The notes under the pieces: model-generated
Seen by the model: only the letters and a program-made list of their open reading frames with translations
What the model was told of the DNA's origin: nothing
Databases searched by the model: none
Shown here: positions 17,590 through 25,106 of the stretch, piece after piece
Layout: each line of letters begins with the position of its first letter
How positions within the stretch are numbered: position 1 is the stretch's first letter
Position numbers and translations under genes: made by a program
NCBI GenBank assembly: GCA_036123585.1
Contig: JAZADN010000062.1
Span: 1 to 58,670 of the forward strand
Direction: 5' to 3'
DNA length: 58,670 bases
From: UBA9410 sp036123585
GTDB taxonomy: Bacteria; Actinomycetota; Acidimicrobiia; Acidimicrobiales; MedAcidi-G1

Positions 17590-18396
17590 CTACTCGACGT
17601 AGCCGAGGAGGTGGGACACCTCGGCGGCCGCCGTCCGGACATGGCTGGTGACGATGTCCCGCAGGGTCGGATCGGGGAAGCGATAGCTGGGTCCGTGGCT
17701 GTGGAGTGCCCCGGCCACCGCTCCCGCCGAGTTGAAGATGGGGGCGGCAACCGAGGTGATGCCCTCGGAGAACTCTTCTTCCATCCAGAACACCCCCGTC
17801 TCGCGGATCTCGGCCAGGCGGGCCCAGATGGCGGCCGGTCGCGTCACCGACTTCGTGGTGTACCGGTCGAGCTTTCGGTCGAGGTACCGGTCTACGGCCT
17901 CGTCCGGCCAATGGGCGAGGATCACCATCCCGGACGGAACGAGGTGCATGGGGAGGCTCACCCCGGTCCAGTCACGGACCTGTACGGGATTGGCGCAGTC
18001 GAACTGCCCGATGTAGTGGACGTCGTAGCCGGCGGGAATGGACAGGCCGACCGCCTCGGCCACCCTCTCGACGAGTTCCTCCATGGTTCCGTGGGCAACG
18101 GCCAGCAGGCTCTGGGTGGTGTCCACGCTGGACGCCATGGTCACCACGGCCGGACCGATGCGGTAGCCGCTTTCGTCGTCGAGGCGCTTCACCGCTCCGA
18201 GGGCTTCGAGCGTGGCCAGCAGACGGGCAACGGTGCTGGTCGGGAGATCCAGCCGGCGGGACAACTCGCTGATGCCCGCCGGGTCGTCGGCCACCTCGCC
18301 GAGGATGGCGAACGCCCGATCCACGCTCTGCACGCTCCGCACTCGTCGACTCCCGTCCGTTCCCGCCGGGTCGGGTCGTCCAGCCTCCACTGCCAT
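17590..18396 (-). CDS. IclR-family regulator facing the corrinoid operon
   Basis: A 268-aa IclR protein: winged helix at residues about 18-75 (SVQSVDRAFAIL, LDLPTSTVARLLATLEALG), effector domain after it, ending with GALHSHGPSYRFPDP. It is divergently placed from the corrinoid-protein gene across a 159-nt gap holding AT-rich repeats, so it probably governs the methyl-transfer genes. ATG at 18396 is chosen because upstream in-frame sequence looks non-coding; no strong ribosome site is seen. Confidence 0.82.
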   Translation of the reverse strand: MAVEAGRPDPAGTDGSRRVRSVQSVDRAFAILGEVADDPAGISELSRRLDLPTSTVARLLATLEALGAVKRLDDESGYRIGPAVVTMASSVDTTQSLLAVAHGTMEELVERVAEAVGLSIPAGYDVHYIGQFDCANPVQVRDWTGVSLPMHLVPSGMVILAHWPDEAVDRYLDRKLDRYTTKSVTRPAAIWARLAEIRETGVFWMEEEFSEGITSVAAPIFNSAGAVAGALHSHGPSYRFPDPTLRDIVTSHVRTAAAEVSHLLGYVE

Positions 18397-18428
18397 GGTG
18401 GTTGGACGGAACCAGTCGACTCCGGTAT

Positions 18429-18466
18429 ATTTCCCACCATACAGTAATATCCCACAATGCGGGAAA
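18429..18466. promoter_or_regulatory. Operator-like repeats between iclR and the corrinoid operon
   Basis: An AT-rich pocket in GC-rich DNA holds two similar 12-mers, ATTTCCCACCAT (18429) and ATATCCCACAAT (18447), spaced 18 bases apart. TTTCCC (18430-18435) and GGGAAA (18461-18466) also form an inverted repeat. Position upstream of both divergent genes suggests regulator binding, probably by the adjacent IclR protein. Binding is inferred. Confidence 0.45.
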
Positions 18467-18555
18467 GAGATTGTCCGGTTTCCGTCTAACGTGCCGGTCC
18501 GACGCAGGCTGTTACCGGGTCCCCGACCCCCGATCCGCAACGGAGCGCATCAACC

Positions 18556-19260
18556 ATGGCCGACGACACCACCAACGAGGAAGAGATCGTCCTGGCGGAC
18601 CTCGACGACGAGGACCTCACCGCCCAGATGCACGACGACCTCTACGACGGCCTAGCCGAGGAGATCGAGGAGGGCACCAACATCCTGCTCGCCCGCGGCT
18701 GGGACGCCAGCAAGGTCCTGAACGACGCCCTCGTCGAGGGCATGCGAATCGTTGGGATCGACTTCCGTGACGGCATTCTCTTCGTGCCCGAGGTGCTGCT
18801 CGCAGCCAACGCCATGAAGGCCGGCATGGCAATCCTCCGCCCGCTGCTCGCCGAGACCGGCGCCGAGCCCATCGGCAAGGTGGTCATCGGCACCGTCAAG
18901 GGAGATATCCACGACATCGGCAAGAACCTGGTCGGAATGATGCTCGAGGGCGCAGGCTTCGAGGTCATCGACCTCGGTATCAACACCGACGTCGAGGAGT
19001 TCCTCGGAGCACTCGACGAACACAAGCCCGACATCCTCGGCATGTCGGCCCTGCTGACCACGACCATGCCCTACATGAAGGTCGTCATCGACACCCTCGA
19101 GGAAAAGAGCCTCCGCGAGGAGTACATGATCATCGTGGGTGGTGCGCCGCTGAACGAGGAGTTCGGCGAGGCCATCGGAGCCGATGCCTACTGCCGCGAC
19201 GCCGCGGTGGCCTCCGAGACGGCTTCACGCCTCGTCGCAGAGCGCCGGGCCGCCGCCTAG
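18556..19260 (+). CDS. Corrinoid (B12-binding) methyl-carrier protein, MtgC/MtbC type
   Basis: A 234-aa methyltransferase corrinoid protein. The helical cap domain is residues about 25-110 and the Rossmann B12 domain follows, with GTVKGDIHDIGKNLVGMML carrying the DxHxxG histidine that ligates cobalt, then LGIN and GGAPLN. It would accept a methyl group from the MttB-family enzyme and hand it to THF through the MtgA-like enzyme. Its first 40 residues are remarkably acidic (17 Asp/Glu, no Lys/Arg). ATG at 18556; GGAG lies 11 nt upstream. It is the first gene of the rightward operon. Confidence 0.92.
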   Translation: MADDTTNEEEIVLADLDDEDLTAQMHDDLYDGLAEEIEEGTNILLARGWDASKVLNDALVEGMRIVGIDFRDGILFVPEVLLAANAMKAGMAILRPLLAETGAEPIGKVVIGTVKGDIHDIGKNLVGMMLEGAGFEVIDLGINTDVEEFLGALDEHKPDILGMSALLTTTMPYMKVVIDTLEEKSLREEYMIIVGGAPLNEEFGEAIGADAYCRDAAVASETASRLVAERRAAA

Positions 19261-19268
19261 GGCTGCCC

Positions 19269-19931
19269 GTGCCTAAGCCCGTGGGCGCTCCGGCGTCGGA
19301 CGGGCGGACCCTCATCATCGCCTGCGGCGCACTCGCCCGCGAGTTGCTGCAGGTGCTAGAGGCCAGCGGCCTCCAGCACGTCGATGTGGAATGCCTGCCC
19401 GCCTCCCTGCACAACACCCCCGAGGAGATCCCCGGAGCGGTCGAAGCTCGCCTGCATGACGCGACCGCTCGTTACGACCGGATTTTCGTGGGCTACGGCG
19501 ACTGCGGCACCGGCGGACGCCTCGATGCGGTCTGCGAACGACACGACGTCGAGCGTCTGCCCGGCGACCACTGCTACGAGTTCCTCACCGGGACCTCAGA
19601 GTTCGCCGAGTTGCACGCCGAGGAACTGGGCACCTTCTTCCTTACCGATTACCTGGTGAAGCACTTCGACCGCCTCGTGGTGAAAGCCTTCTGGTTGGAC
19701 AGCCATCCCGATCTGCTCGACCAAGTCTTCGGCCACTACCACCGCCTCGTGTACCTCTCCCAGATCGACGACCCGTCGCTAGTGGACCGGGCCCGAGCGG
19801 CGGCCGACCGGCTCGGACTGACCTTCGAGCACCGGCCCACAGGCCTGGCCAACCTCTCGAAAGAGGTCCTCGCTGGCATCGGCGGAATTCCGGTCCGCCT
19901 GTCAGATCCGAGCCCCACCGGAGCACACTGA
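19269..19931 (+). CDS. DUF1638 family protein
   Basis: A 220-aa DUF1638 protein, GTG start 8 nt after the corrinoid protein. Visible are LIIACGALARELL, CLPASLHNTPEEIP, VGYGDCGTGGRLD and GDHCYEF; conserved Cys and His residues could form a metal or corrinoid site. The family recurs beside corrinoid methyltransferases, so an accessory role such as cobamide handling is plausible. The function is not established and I assign none. Confidence 0.75.
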   Translation: MPKPVGAPASDGRTLIIACGALARELLQVLEASGLQHVDVECLPASLHNTPEEIPGAVEARLHDATARYDRIFVGYGDCGTGGRLDAVCERHDVERLPGDHCYEFLTGTSEFAELHAEELGTFFLTDYLVKHFDRLVVKAFWLDSHPDLLDQVFGHYHRLVYLSQIDDPSLVDRARAAADRLGLTFEHRPTGLANLSKEVLAGIGGIPVRLSDPSPTGAH

Positions 19932-19935
19932 GCCC

Positions 19936-20241
19936 ATGGCCGCCCAGCTCGTCACCATCTACTGGCGCGACATCCCCGCCCAGGTCACCGCCCAGCAGGG
20001 ACGCACGCGCGAGAAGGCCCTGCTGGACGCCCGTTTCCAGCACGCGATTGACCGGGCGGCCATGGTGGCCGGCATGGACGACACCGATTCCTACGTCGCC
20101 CAGTGGCGCCGCGAGACCACCGACCTAGACGGCAACATGGCCGCCGCGGTGGCCGACGAGATCGCCCGCATCGACGCCGCCTACGACCGGGAAAGCCTCG
20201 AGCGCCTGGTGAGGGCCGGTGGCGTCGAGGACGCTGACTGA
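19936..20241 (+). CDS. Small PF13769-type ('virulence factor') protein
   Basis: A 101-aa protein matching the small family labelled virulence factor: VTIYWRDIPAQVTA near the N-terminus, then RFQHAIDRAAMVAGM. It begins four bases after the DUF1638 stop and precedes the methyl-THF methyltransferase, so it belongs to the methyl-transfer operon. The inherited family name says nothing useful here. A small partner or assembly protein of the corrinoid system is my inference. Confidence 0.7.
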   Translation: MAAQLVTIYWRDIPAQVTAQQGRTREKALLDARFQHAIDRAAMVAGMDDTDSYVAQWRRETTDLDGNMAAAVADEIARIDAAYDRESLERLVRAGGVEDAD

Positions 20242-20300
20242 CCCCCAAAGGCCAATTCCGGCACGTCTCCCATGCCACCGACCGGAGATCCAACACAGCC

Positions 20301-21197
20301 ATGACCGACACCATCCTCAGTTCCGACACCCGCGAGGTGGCCATCGGCTTCGGCCGGCCATTCGTGATGATCGGTGAGCGGATCAACCCCACTGGCCGCA
20401 AGCTCCTCGCCGAGGAGATGAAGGCCGGCGACTTCAGCCGCGTCGAGGCCGACGCCATCGCCCAGGTCGAGGCCGGTGCCCAGATGCTGGACATCAACGC
20501 CGGCATCCCGCTGGCCGACGAGCCCGCCCTGCTGGCCAGGGCCATCAAGTTGGTCCAGTCCGTGGTCGACGTGCCGCTGGCCATCGACTCGTCGATCATC
20601 GAGGCCCTCGAGGCCGGCATCGGCGTCTATCAAGGCAAGCCGCTGGTCAACTCGGTGACCGGCGAGGACGAGGTCCTCGAGCGGGTCCTGCCGCTGGTGG
20701 CGAGGGCCGGCGCCGCGGTGGTGGCCATCTCCAACGACGACACCGGCATCTCCGAGGATCCCGACGTCCGCTTCGAGGTGGCGAAGAAGATCGTCCAGCG
20801 GGCCGCCGACCACGGCGTCCCGGCCGCCGACGTGGTGGTCGACCCCCTGGTCATGCCCATCGGCGCCATGGGAACCGCCGGCCAGCAGGTCTTCGCCCTA
20901 GTGCGACGCCTCCGCGAGGAACTGAAGGTCAACACCACCTGCGGGGCCTCCAACGTCAGCTTCGGGCTACCCAACCGCCACGCGGTGACCGGCACTTTCC
21001 TTGCCATGTCGATCAGCCATGGCATGACCTCGGCCATCATGAACCCCATGCACGCCGAGGTGAAGACCGCCATCCAGGCCGCCGACGTGATGATCGGCGC
21101 CGACTCCGACTGCGCCAAGTGGATCCGCGAGCACCGCGACCCCGAGGCGGCCGGCGGCGCCCGCGAGCGCCGCGGCCGCCGCCGTCGTCCGGCCTAA
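20301..21197 (+). CDS. Methyltetrahydrofolate:corrinoid methyltransferase (MtgA-like)
   Basis: A 298-aa pterin-binding TIM barrel of the dihydropteroate-synthase superfamily (MtvA/MtgA/AcsE). The opening VMIGERINPTGRK, LDINAG, VPLAIDSS, NSVTGE and CGASNVSFGLPNR are typical. It would move the methyl group from the corrinoid protein to THF, producing methyl-THF for MetF. The tail (about residues 280-298) is arginine-rich and not part of the fold. ATG at 20301. Confidence 0.9.
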   Translation: MTDTILSSDTREVAIGFGRPFVMIGERINPTGRKLLAEEMKAGDFSRVEADAIAQVEAGAQMLDINAGIPLADEPALLARAIKLVQSVVDVPLAIDSSIIEALEAGIGVYQGKPLVNSVTGEDEVLERVLPLVARAGAAVVAISNDDTGISEDPDVRFEVAKKIVQRAADHGVPAADVVVDPLVMPIGAMGTAGQQVFALVRRLREELKVNTTCGASNVSFGLPNRHAVTGTFLAMSISHGMTSAIMNPMHAEVKTAIQAADVMIGADSDCAKWIREHRDPEAAGGARERRGRRRRPA

Positions 21198-21259
21198 CCC
21201 GGAACGCTCTCCGGACCAACAAGCCCCGAACCACCGACCGCCTGACTGGGACCTTCGAA

Positions 21260-23350
21260 GTGACCGGCACAGACGAGCACCTCGTCGTCTTCACGCCATC
21301 GGGCCTTCGCGGCTCGTTCGCCACCGGTACCACGCTGCTCGCAGCCGCCCGGAGCCTCGGCGTCGACCTTGATTCGGTGTGCGGCGGTCGCGGCATCTGC
21401 GGTCGCTGCCAAGTCGAGCCCACATTCGGCGAGTTCGCCAAGCACGGCATCACCGCGACGCCCGACAACGTGTCGGACCGTGGAGCCAGCGAGGACGACT
21501 ACCGCGGCCGACGCCCGCTAACCGAAGGGCGGCGCCTCGGTTGCGCAGCCACCGTCTGCGGCAACCTTGTGGTCGACATCCCGGCTGCCAGCCAAGTCCA
21601 CCGCCAGGTGGTCCGCAAGGACGTAGACCTCGGCGAGGTCGAACTGGACCCGGTGGTAGTGCTGCGACTCGTCGAGGTGACCGAGCCGACGCTCAACGAG
21701 TCGAAAGGCGAAGCCAGACGCCTCGTCGACGCACTCGCCGATCAGTGGGGCCTCGATGACCTGGCAGTGGACCCTCGCGTGGTGGCCGACCTCCAACGGG
21801 CCCTGGTCAAAGCTCGACGCACCGTTACCGTCGCGGTCCGCGACGGCTGCGAAGTGGTGGCCGTGTGGCCAGGCCTGCGCGACCGAGTCCTCGGTGTGGC
21901 CGTGGACGTCGGCTCGACGACCATCGCCGGCCACCTCTGCGATCTAGCCACCGGCGCCGTACTGGCCACCGCCGGCACCATGAACCCGCAGATCCGCTTC
22001 GGCGAGGACCTGATGAGCCGGGTCTCCTACGTGATGATGAACCCCGGTGGAGAGGTCGAGCTGACCACCGCGGTCCGCGGCGCGCTCGACGGCCTGGTCG
22101 GCGACCTCGTCGATCAGGCCGGCTGTCAGCGGGACGAGGTCCTGGAACTGGTCCTCGTCGGCAACCCGGTCATGCACCACCTATTCCTCGGCTACGACCC
22201 CACCCCGCTAGGAGGCGCACCCTTCGCCCTAGCCGTCGACGATCCCGTCGACCTGGACGCCGCCGAACTGGGGATCGACGCCCACCCGGCGACCCGAGTC
22301 CACGTGCTGCCGTGCATTGCCGGCCACGTGGGCGCCGACACCGCCGCCGTCGTGCTGGCCACCGACCTCGGAATCGACGAACCCGGGGGCACCGATGAGG
22401 TCCGGCTGGTGGTCGACATCGGCACCAACGCCGAGATCGTGCTGGCTGGTGATGGCCGAGTGCTGGCCGCATCGAGCCCCACCGGCCCGGCCTTCGAGGG
22501 GGCACAGATCAGTTCCGGCCAGCGGGCCACCGCAGGCGCCGTCGAGCGAGTCCGCATTGATCCCGACACCGGCGAGCCCCGGTTCCGGATCATCGGCGTG
22601 GATGCCTGGTCCGACGAGGACGGGTTCGCCGAGGCCGCGGCGGCCACCGGTGTGACCGGCATCTGCGGGTCGGGGATCATTGAGGTGGTGGCCGAGCTGT
22701 GGCTAGCCGGCCTCATGGACACCGACGGCGTGATCGGAGGGGCCGGCACGAAGCCCTCGCCCCGCATCGAGGCCGACGGCCGGACCTCGTCCTACGTCCT
22801 GTTCGACCCGGCCGAGCTGGTCCCTGCTGAAACAGATCGGAAGGAGGTCGGCGAACGGATCCTCGTCACCCAGAACGACATCCGGGCCATCCAGCTGGCC
22901 AAGGCCGCCCTTTACGCCGGCATCCGCCTTCTCCAGGACCATCTAGGCACCGACCGGCTTGACGAGATCGGCCTGGCCGGAGCCTTCGGCAGCCACATCG
23001 ACACCGTCCGGGCCACCGTGCTGGGCCTAGTACCCGACTGCGATCCGAACCGCGTGACCAGCGTCGGCAATGCGGCGGGTGCCGGCGCAGCTATCGCCCT
23101 GTTGTCGGGATCCGCCCGACAGTCCATTGCCGAAGTGGTGAGCCGGATCGAGAAGGTCGAGACGGCACTCGAACCGTCGTTCCAGGCCCACTTCGTGGAT
23201 GCCATGGCCGTCCCGCACCGGACCGCCGAGTACCCCCGACTGTCTACCCGGATCGACCTCCCGGAGCGCCCTGCTGCGGCACCCGGAGGCGATCGCGGGG
23301 GACGACGACGTCGTCGCAACAGTGCGGCGAAGGAGGAACCAACCACGTGA
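21260..23350 (+). CDS. Corrinoid reductive reactivase, ASKHA domain with [2Fe-2S] (RamA-type role)
   Basis: A 696-aa protein. Residues about 5-100 are a plant-type [2Fe-2S] ferredoxin domain (CGGRGICGRCQVEP and a later LGCAATVCG), followed by an ASKHA/DUF4445 nucleotide-binding part (VAVDVGSTTIAGHL, VGNPVMHHLFLG, VVDIGTNAEIVL, GAFGSHID). Such proteins reduce inactive Co(II) corrinoid to Co(I) with ATP. The C-terminal tail carries a GGRRRRR run. The GTG at 21260 is my choice; the ribosome site is poor, so the start could shift. It lies between the two methyltransferase genes, as expected for the activator. Confidence 0.87.
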   Translation: MTGTDEHLVVFTPSGLRGSFATGTTLLAAARSLGVDLDSVCGGRGICGRCQVEPTFGEFAKHGITATPDNVSDRGASEDDYRGRRPLTEGRRLGCAATVCGNLVVDIPAASQVHRQVVRKDVDLGEVELDPVVVLRLVEVTEPTLNESKGEARRLVDALADQWGLDDLAVDPRVVADLQRALVKARRTVTVAVRDGCEVVAVWPGLRDRVLGVAVDVGSTTIAGHLCDLATGAVLATAGTMNPQIRFGEDLMSRVSYVMMNPGGEVELTTAVRGALDGLVGDLVDQAGCQRDEVLELVLVGNPVMHHLFLGYDPTPLGGAPFALAVDDPVDLDAAELGIDAHPATRVHVLPCIAGHVGADTAAVVLATDLGIDEPGGTDEVRLVVDIGTNAEIVLAGDGRVLAASSPTGPAFEGAQISSGQRATAGAVERVRIDPDTGEPRFRIIGVDAWSDEDGFAEAAAATGVTGICGSGIIEVVAELWLAGLMDTDGVIGGAGTKPSPRIEADGRTSSYVLFDPAELVPAETDRKEVGERILVTQNDIRAIQLAKAALYAGIRLLQDHLGTDRLDEIGLAGAFGSHIDTVRATVLGLVPDCDPNRVTSVGNAAGAGAAIALLSGSARQSIAEVVSRIEKVETALEPSFQAHFVDAMAVPHRTAEYPRLSTRIDLPERPAAAPGGDRGGRRRRRNSAAKEEPTT

Positions 23351-23374
23351 ACAAGCAGCCCACCGGAGACAACC

Positions 23375-24916
23375 ATGGCTGAAGAACGACGCTCCCGTCG
23401 CGGTGGTGGCCGGGCGGCCCGCCAGGCGGCGCGATCCGAGGCGGCGACCGAGGCCCGCGCCTACTTGACCCGGACGATGCTGCCCGTCCAGGTGGTATCC
23501 GACGAGGGACTCGAGGCCATCGAGGACGCCGCCGAGACGATCCTCGCCGAGATCGGCATCGACTTCCGCGATCATCCCTCGGCGCTTGCGCTGCTGGCCG
23601 ATGCCGGCGCCGAGGTGGACGGTGAGCGGGTGCGCTTCCCACGCGGCATGTGCCGCCAGATCGTGCAGGCCTCGGCCCCATCGACCTACGTTCAGCACGG
23701 GCGGAACCCTGAACGCAGTGTGCAGGTGGGTGGCGACGCCACGGTGCTGGTGCCTGCCTACGGATCCCCGTTCGTCCATGACCTCGATGCTGGGCGGCGC
23801 TACGCCACCATCGAGGACTTCCGCAACTTCGTGAAGTTGGCCTACCTGCACCCAGGGCTTCACCATTCCGGCGGCACCGTTGTCGAACCGGTCGACATCC
23901 CGGTCTCCAAGCGACATCTGGACATGGTGTATTCGCACCTGAAGTACAGCGACAAGCCGTTCATGGGGTCGGTGACCGCCGCCGAGCGGGCCCAGGACTC
24001 CATTGACCTAGCCGGCTTCGTGTTCGGCGACGAGTTCGTCCGACAGAACACGGTGATGACCAGCCTGATCAACGCCTCGTCGCCCATGGCCTGGGACTCC
24101 ACGATGCTCGGCGCGGCTGAGACGTACGCCCGGTCCAACCAGGCGACGATGATCAGCCCATTCATCCTGGCCGGGGCCATGGCACCAGTGACGGTGGCCG
24201 GCGTGGCCGCCCAGACACTGGCCGAGGCGCTGGCCGGCCTGGCCTTCGTACAGTTGGTCAACCCCGGAGCCCCGGTGGTGTTCGGTTCGTTCGCCAGTTC
24301 GATGTCCATGCAGACCGGGGCGCCGACGTTCGGCACCCCGGAGCCGGCCCTCGTGCTCTACACGGTGGCCGCCCTAGCCCGGCGCCTCGGCGTGCCGTTC
24401 CGCTCCGGCGGCAACCTGTGCGCGTCGAAGGTCCCCGACGCCCAGGCGGCAGCCGAGTCCATCTCGACGTTCCTCCCCGCGCTGATGGCCGGCGTGAACT
24501 TCATGCTCCACTCGGCCGGATGGCTGGAAGGCGGACTGGCCATGGGCTATGAGAAGTTCGTCATCGACGCCGACCAGTGTTCGCTGGCTGCCACCTTCGT
24601 CAACGGCGTGGACCTTTCAGAGAACGGCCTCGCACTGGATGCCATCCGCGAGGTGGGCCCGGGCCAGCACTTCCTCGGTACCGCCCACACTCTGGCCAAC
24701 TTCGAGACAGCGTTCGCCCGGTCTGAGGTGGCCAACAACGATTCGTATGAGCAGTGGGCCGAGGAAGGCTCGATGGACGCCGCCCAGCGGGCCAACGGCA
24801 TCTGGAAGCGGATGCTGGCCGCCTACGAGGCACCAGCGCTCGACGAGGCCGCCGACGAGGCAATGCTCGACTTCATGGCCCGCCGCAAGGAGGTACTCCC
24901 TGACGAGTTCGCGTGA
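23375..24916 (+). CDS. MttB-superfamily methyltransferase without pyrrolysine, probable glycine betaine:corrinoid methyltransferase (MtgB-like)
   Basis: A 513-aa TIM-barrel member of the trimethylamine methyltransferase superfamily, uninterrupted by an internal TAG, hence of the non-pyrrolysine class that includes glycine betaine methyltransferase MtgB. Seen are LEAIEDAAETILAEIGIDFRD, VRFPRGMCR, the aromatic YGSPFVHDLD, RHLDMVYSHL and SFASSMSMQTGAPTFGTPEP. It would demethylate a quaternary amine such as glycine betaine, methylating the corrinoid protein. Residues 1-30 are an Arg/Ala-rich extension. ATG at 23375 with GGAG nearby. The flanking carnitine and dimethylglycine genes favour betaine; proline betaine or carnitine remain possible. 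Confidence 0.87.
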   Translation: MAEERRSRRGGGRAARQAARSEAATEARAYLTRTMLPVQVVSDEGLEAIEDAAETILAEIGIDFRDHPSALALLADAGAEVDGERVRFPRGMCRQIVQASAPSTYVQHGRNPERSVQVGGDATVLVPAYGSPFVHDLDAGRRYATIEDFRNFVKLAYLHPGLHHSGGTVVEPVDIPVSKRHLDMVYSHLKYSDKPFMGSVTAAERAQDSIDLAGFVFGDEFVRQNTVMTSLINASSPMAWDSTMLGAAETYARSNQATMISPFILAGAMAPVTVAGVAAQTLAEALAGLAFVQLVNPGAPVVFGSFASSMSMQTGAPTFGTPEPALVLYTVAALARRLGVPFRSGGNLCASKVPDAQAAAESISTFLPALMAGVNFMLHSAGWLEGGLAMGYEKFVIDADQCSLAATFVNGVDLSENGLALDAIREVGPGQHFLGTAHTLANFETAFARSEVANNDSYEQWAEEGSMDAAQRANGIWKRMLAAYEAPALDEAADEAMLDFMARRKEVLPDEFA

Positions 24917-25106
24917 GCCCCACCCGGCTGGGTTTTCCTGCGGTTGGTGATCCTTTCCACTCAGTAGATCCCAGCCTGCCGCTTGGCTACACTCGCCGGG
25001 ACCGTGGACGACCCCCGCCGTCGGCGACTCCTGCGTCGGTCCCGACCAGACCCCGGCTCCGCGTACCGACCGGAGCCCCAGCCCAATCCGGAGAACCAGA
25101 AGAACA

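Noticed and set aside
18397..18555. Cobalamin riboswitch upstream of the corrinoid operon
   Set aside because: The 159-nt gap lacks a B12-box-like element and is too short for the full structure; AT-rich repeats suggest a protein operator.
19936..20241. Virulence factor
   Set aside because: Only a family label; the operon context is methyl transfer and nothing points to pathogenesis.
23375..24916. Pyrrolysine-containing trimethylamine methyltransferase
   Set aside because: The frame is open over 513 codons with no TAG, so nothing requires Pyl.
24917..25106. Promoter before fhs using TACACT as -10
   Set aside because: TACACT is acceptable but no -35-like sequence lies at a usable distance, so I did not list it.
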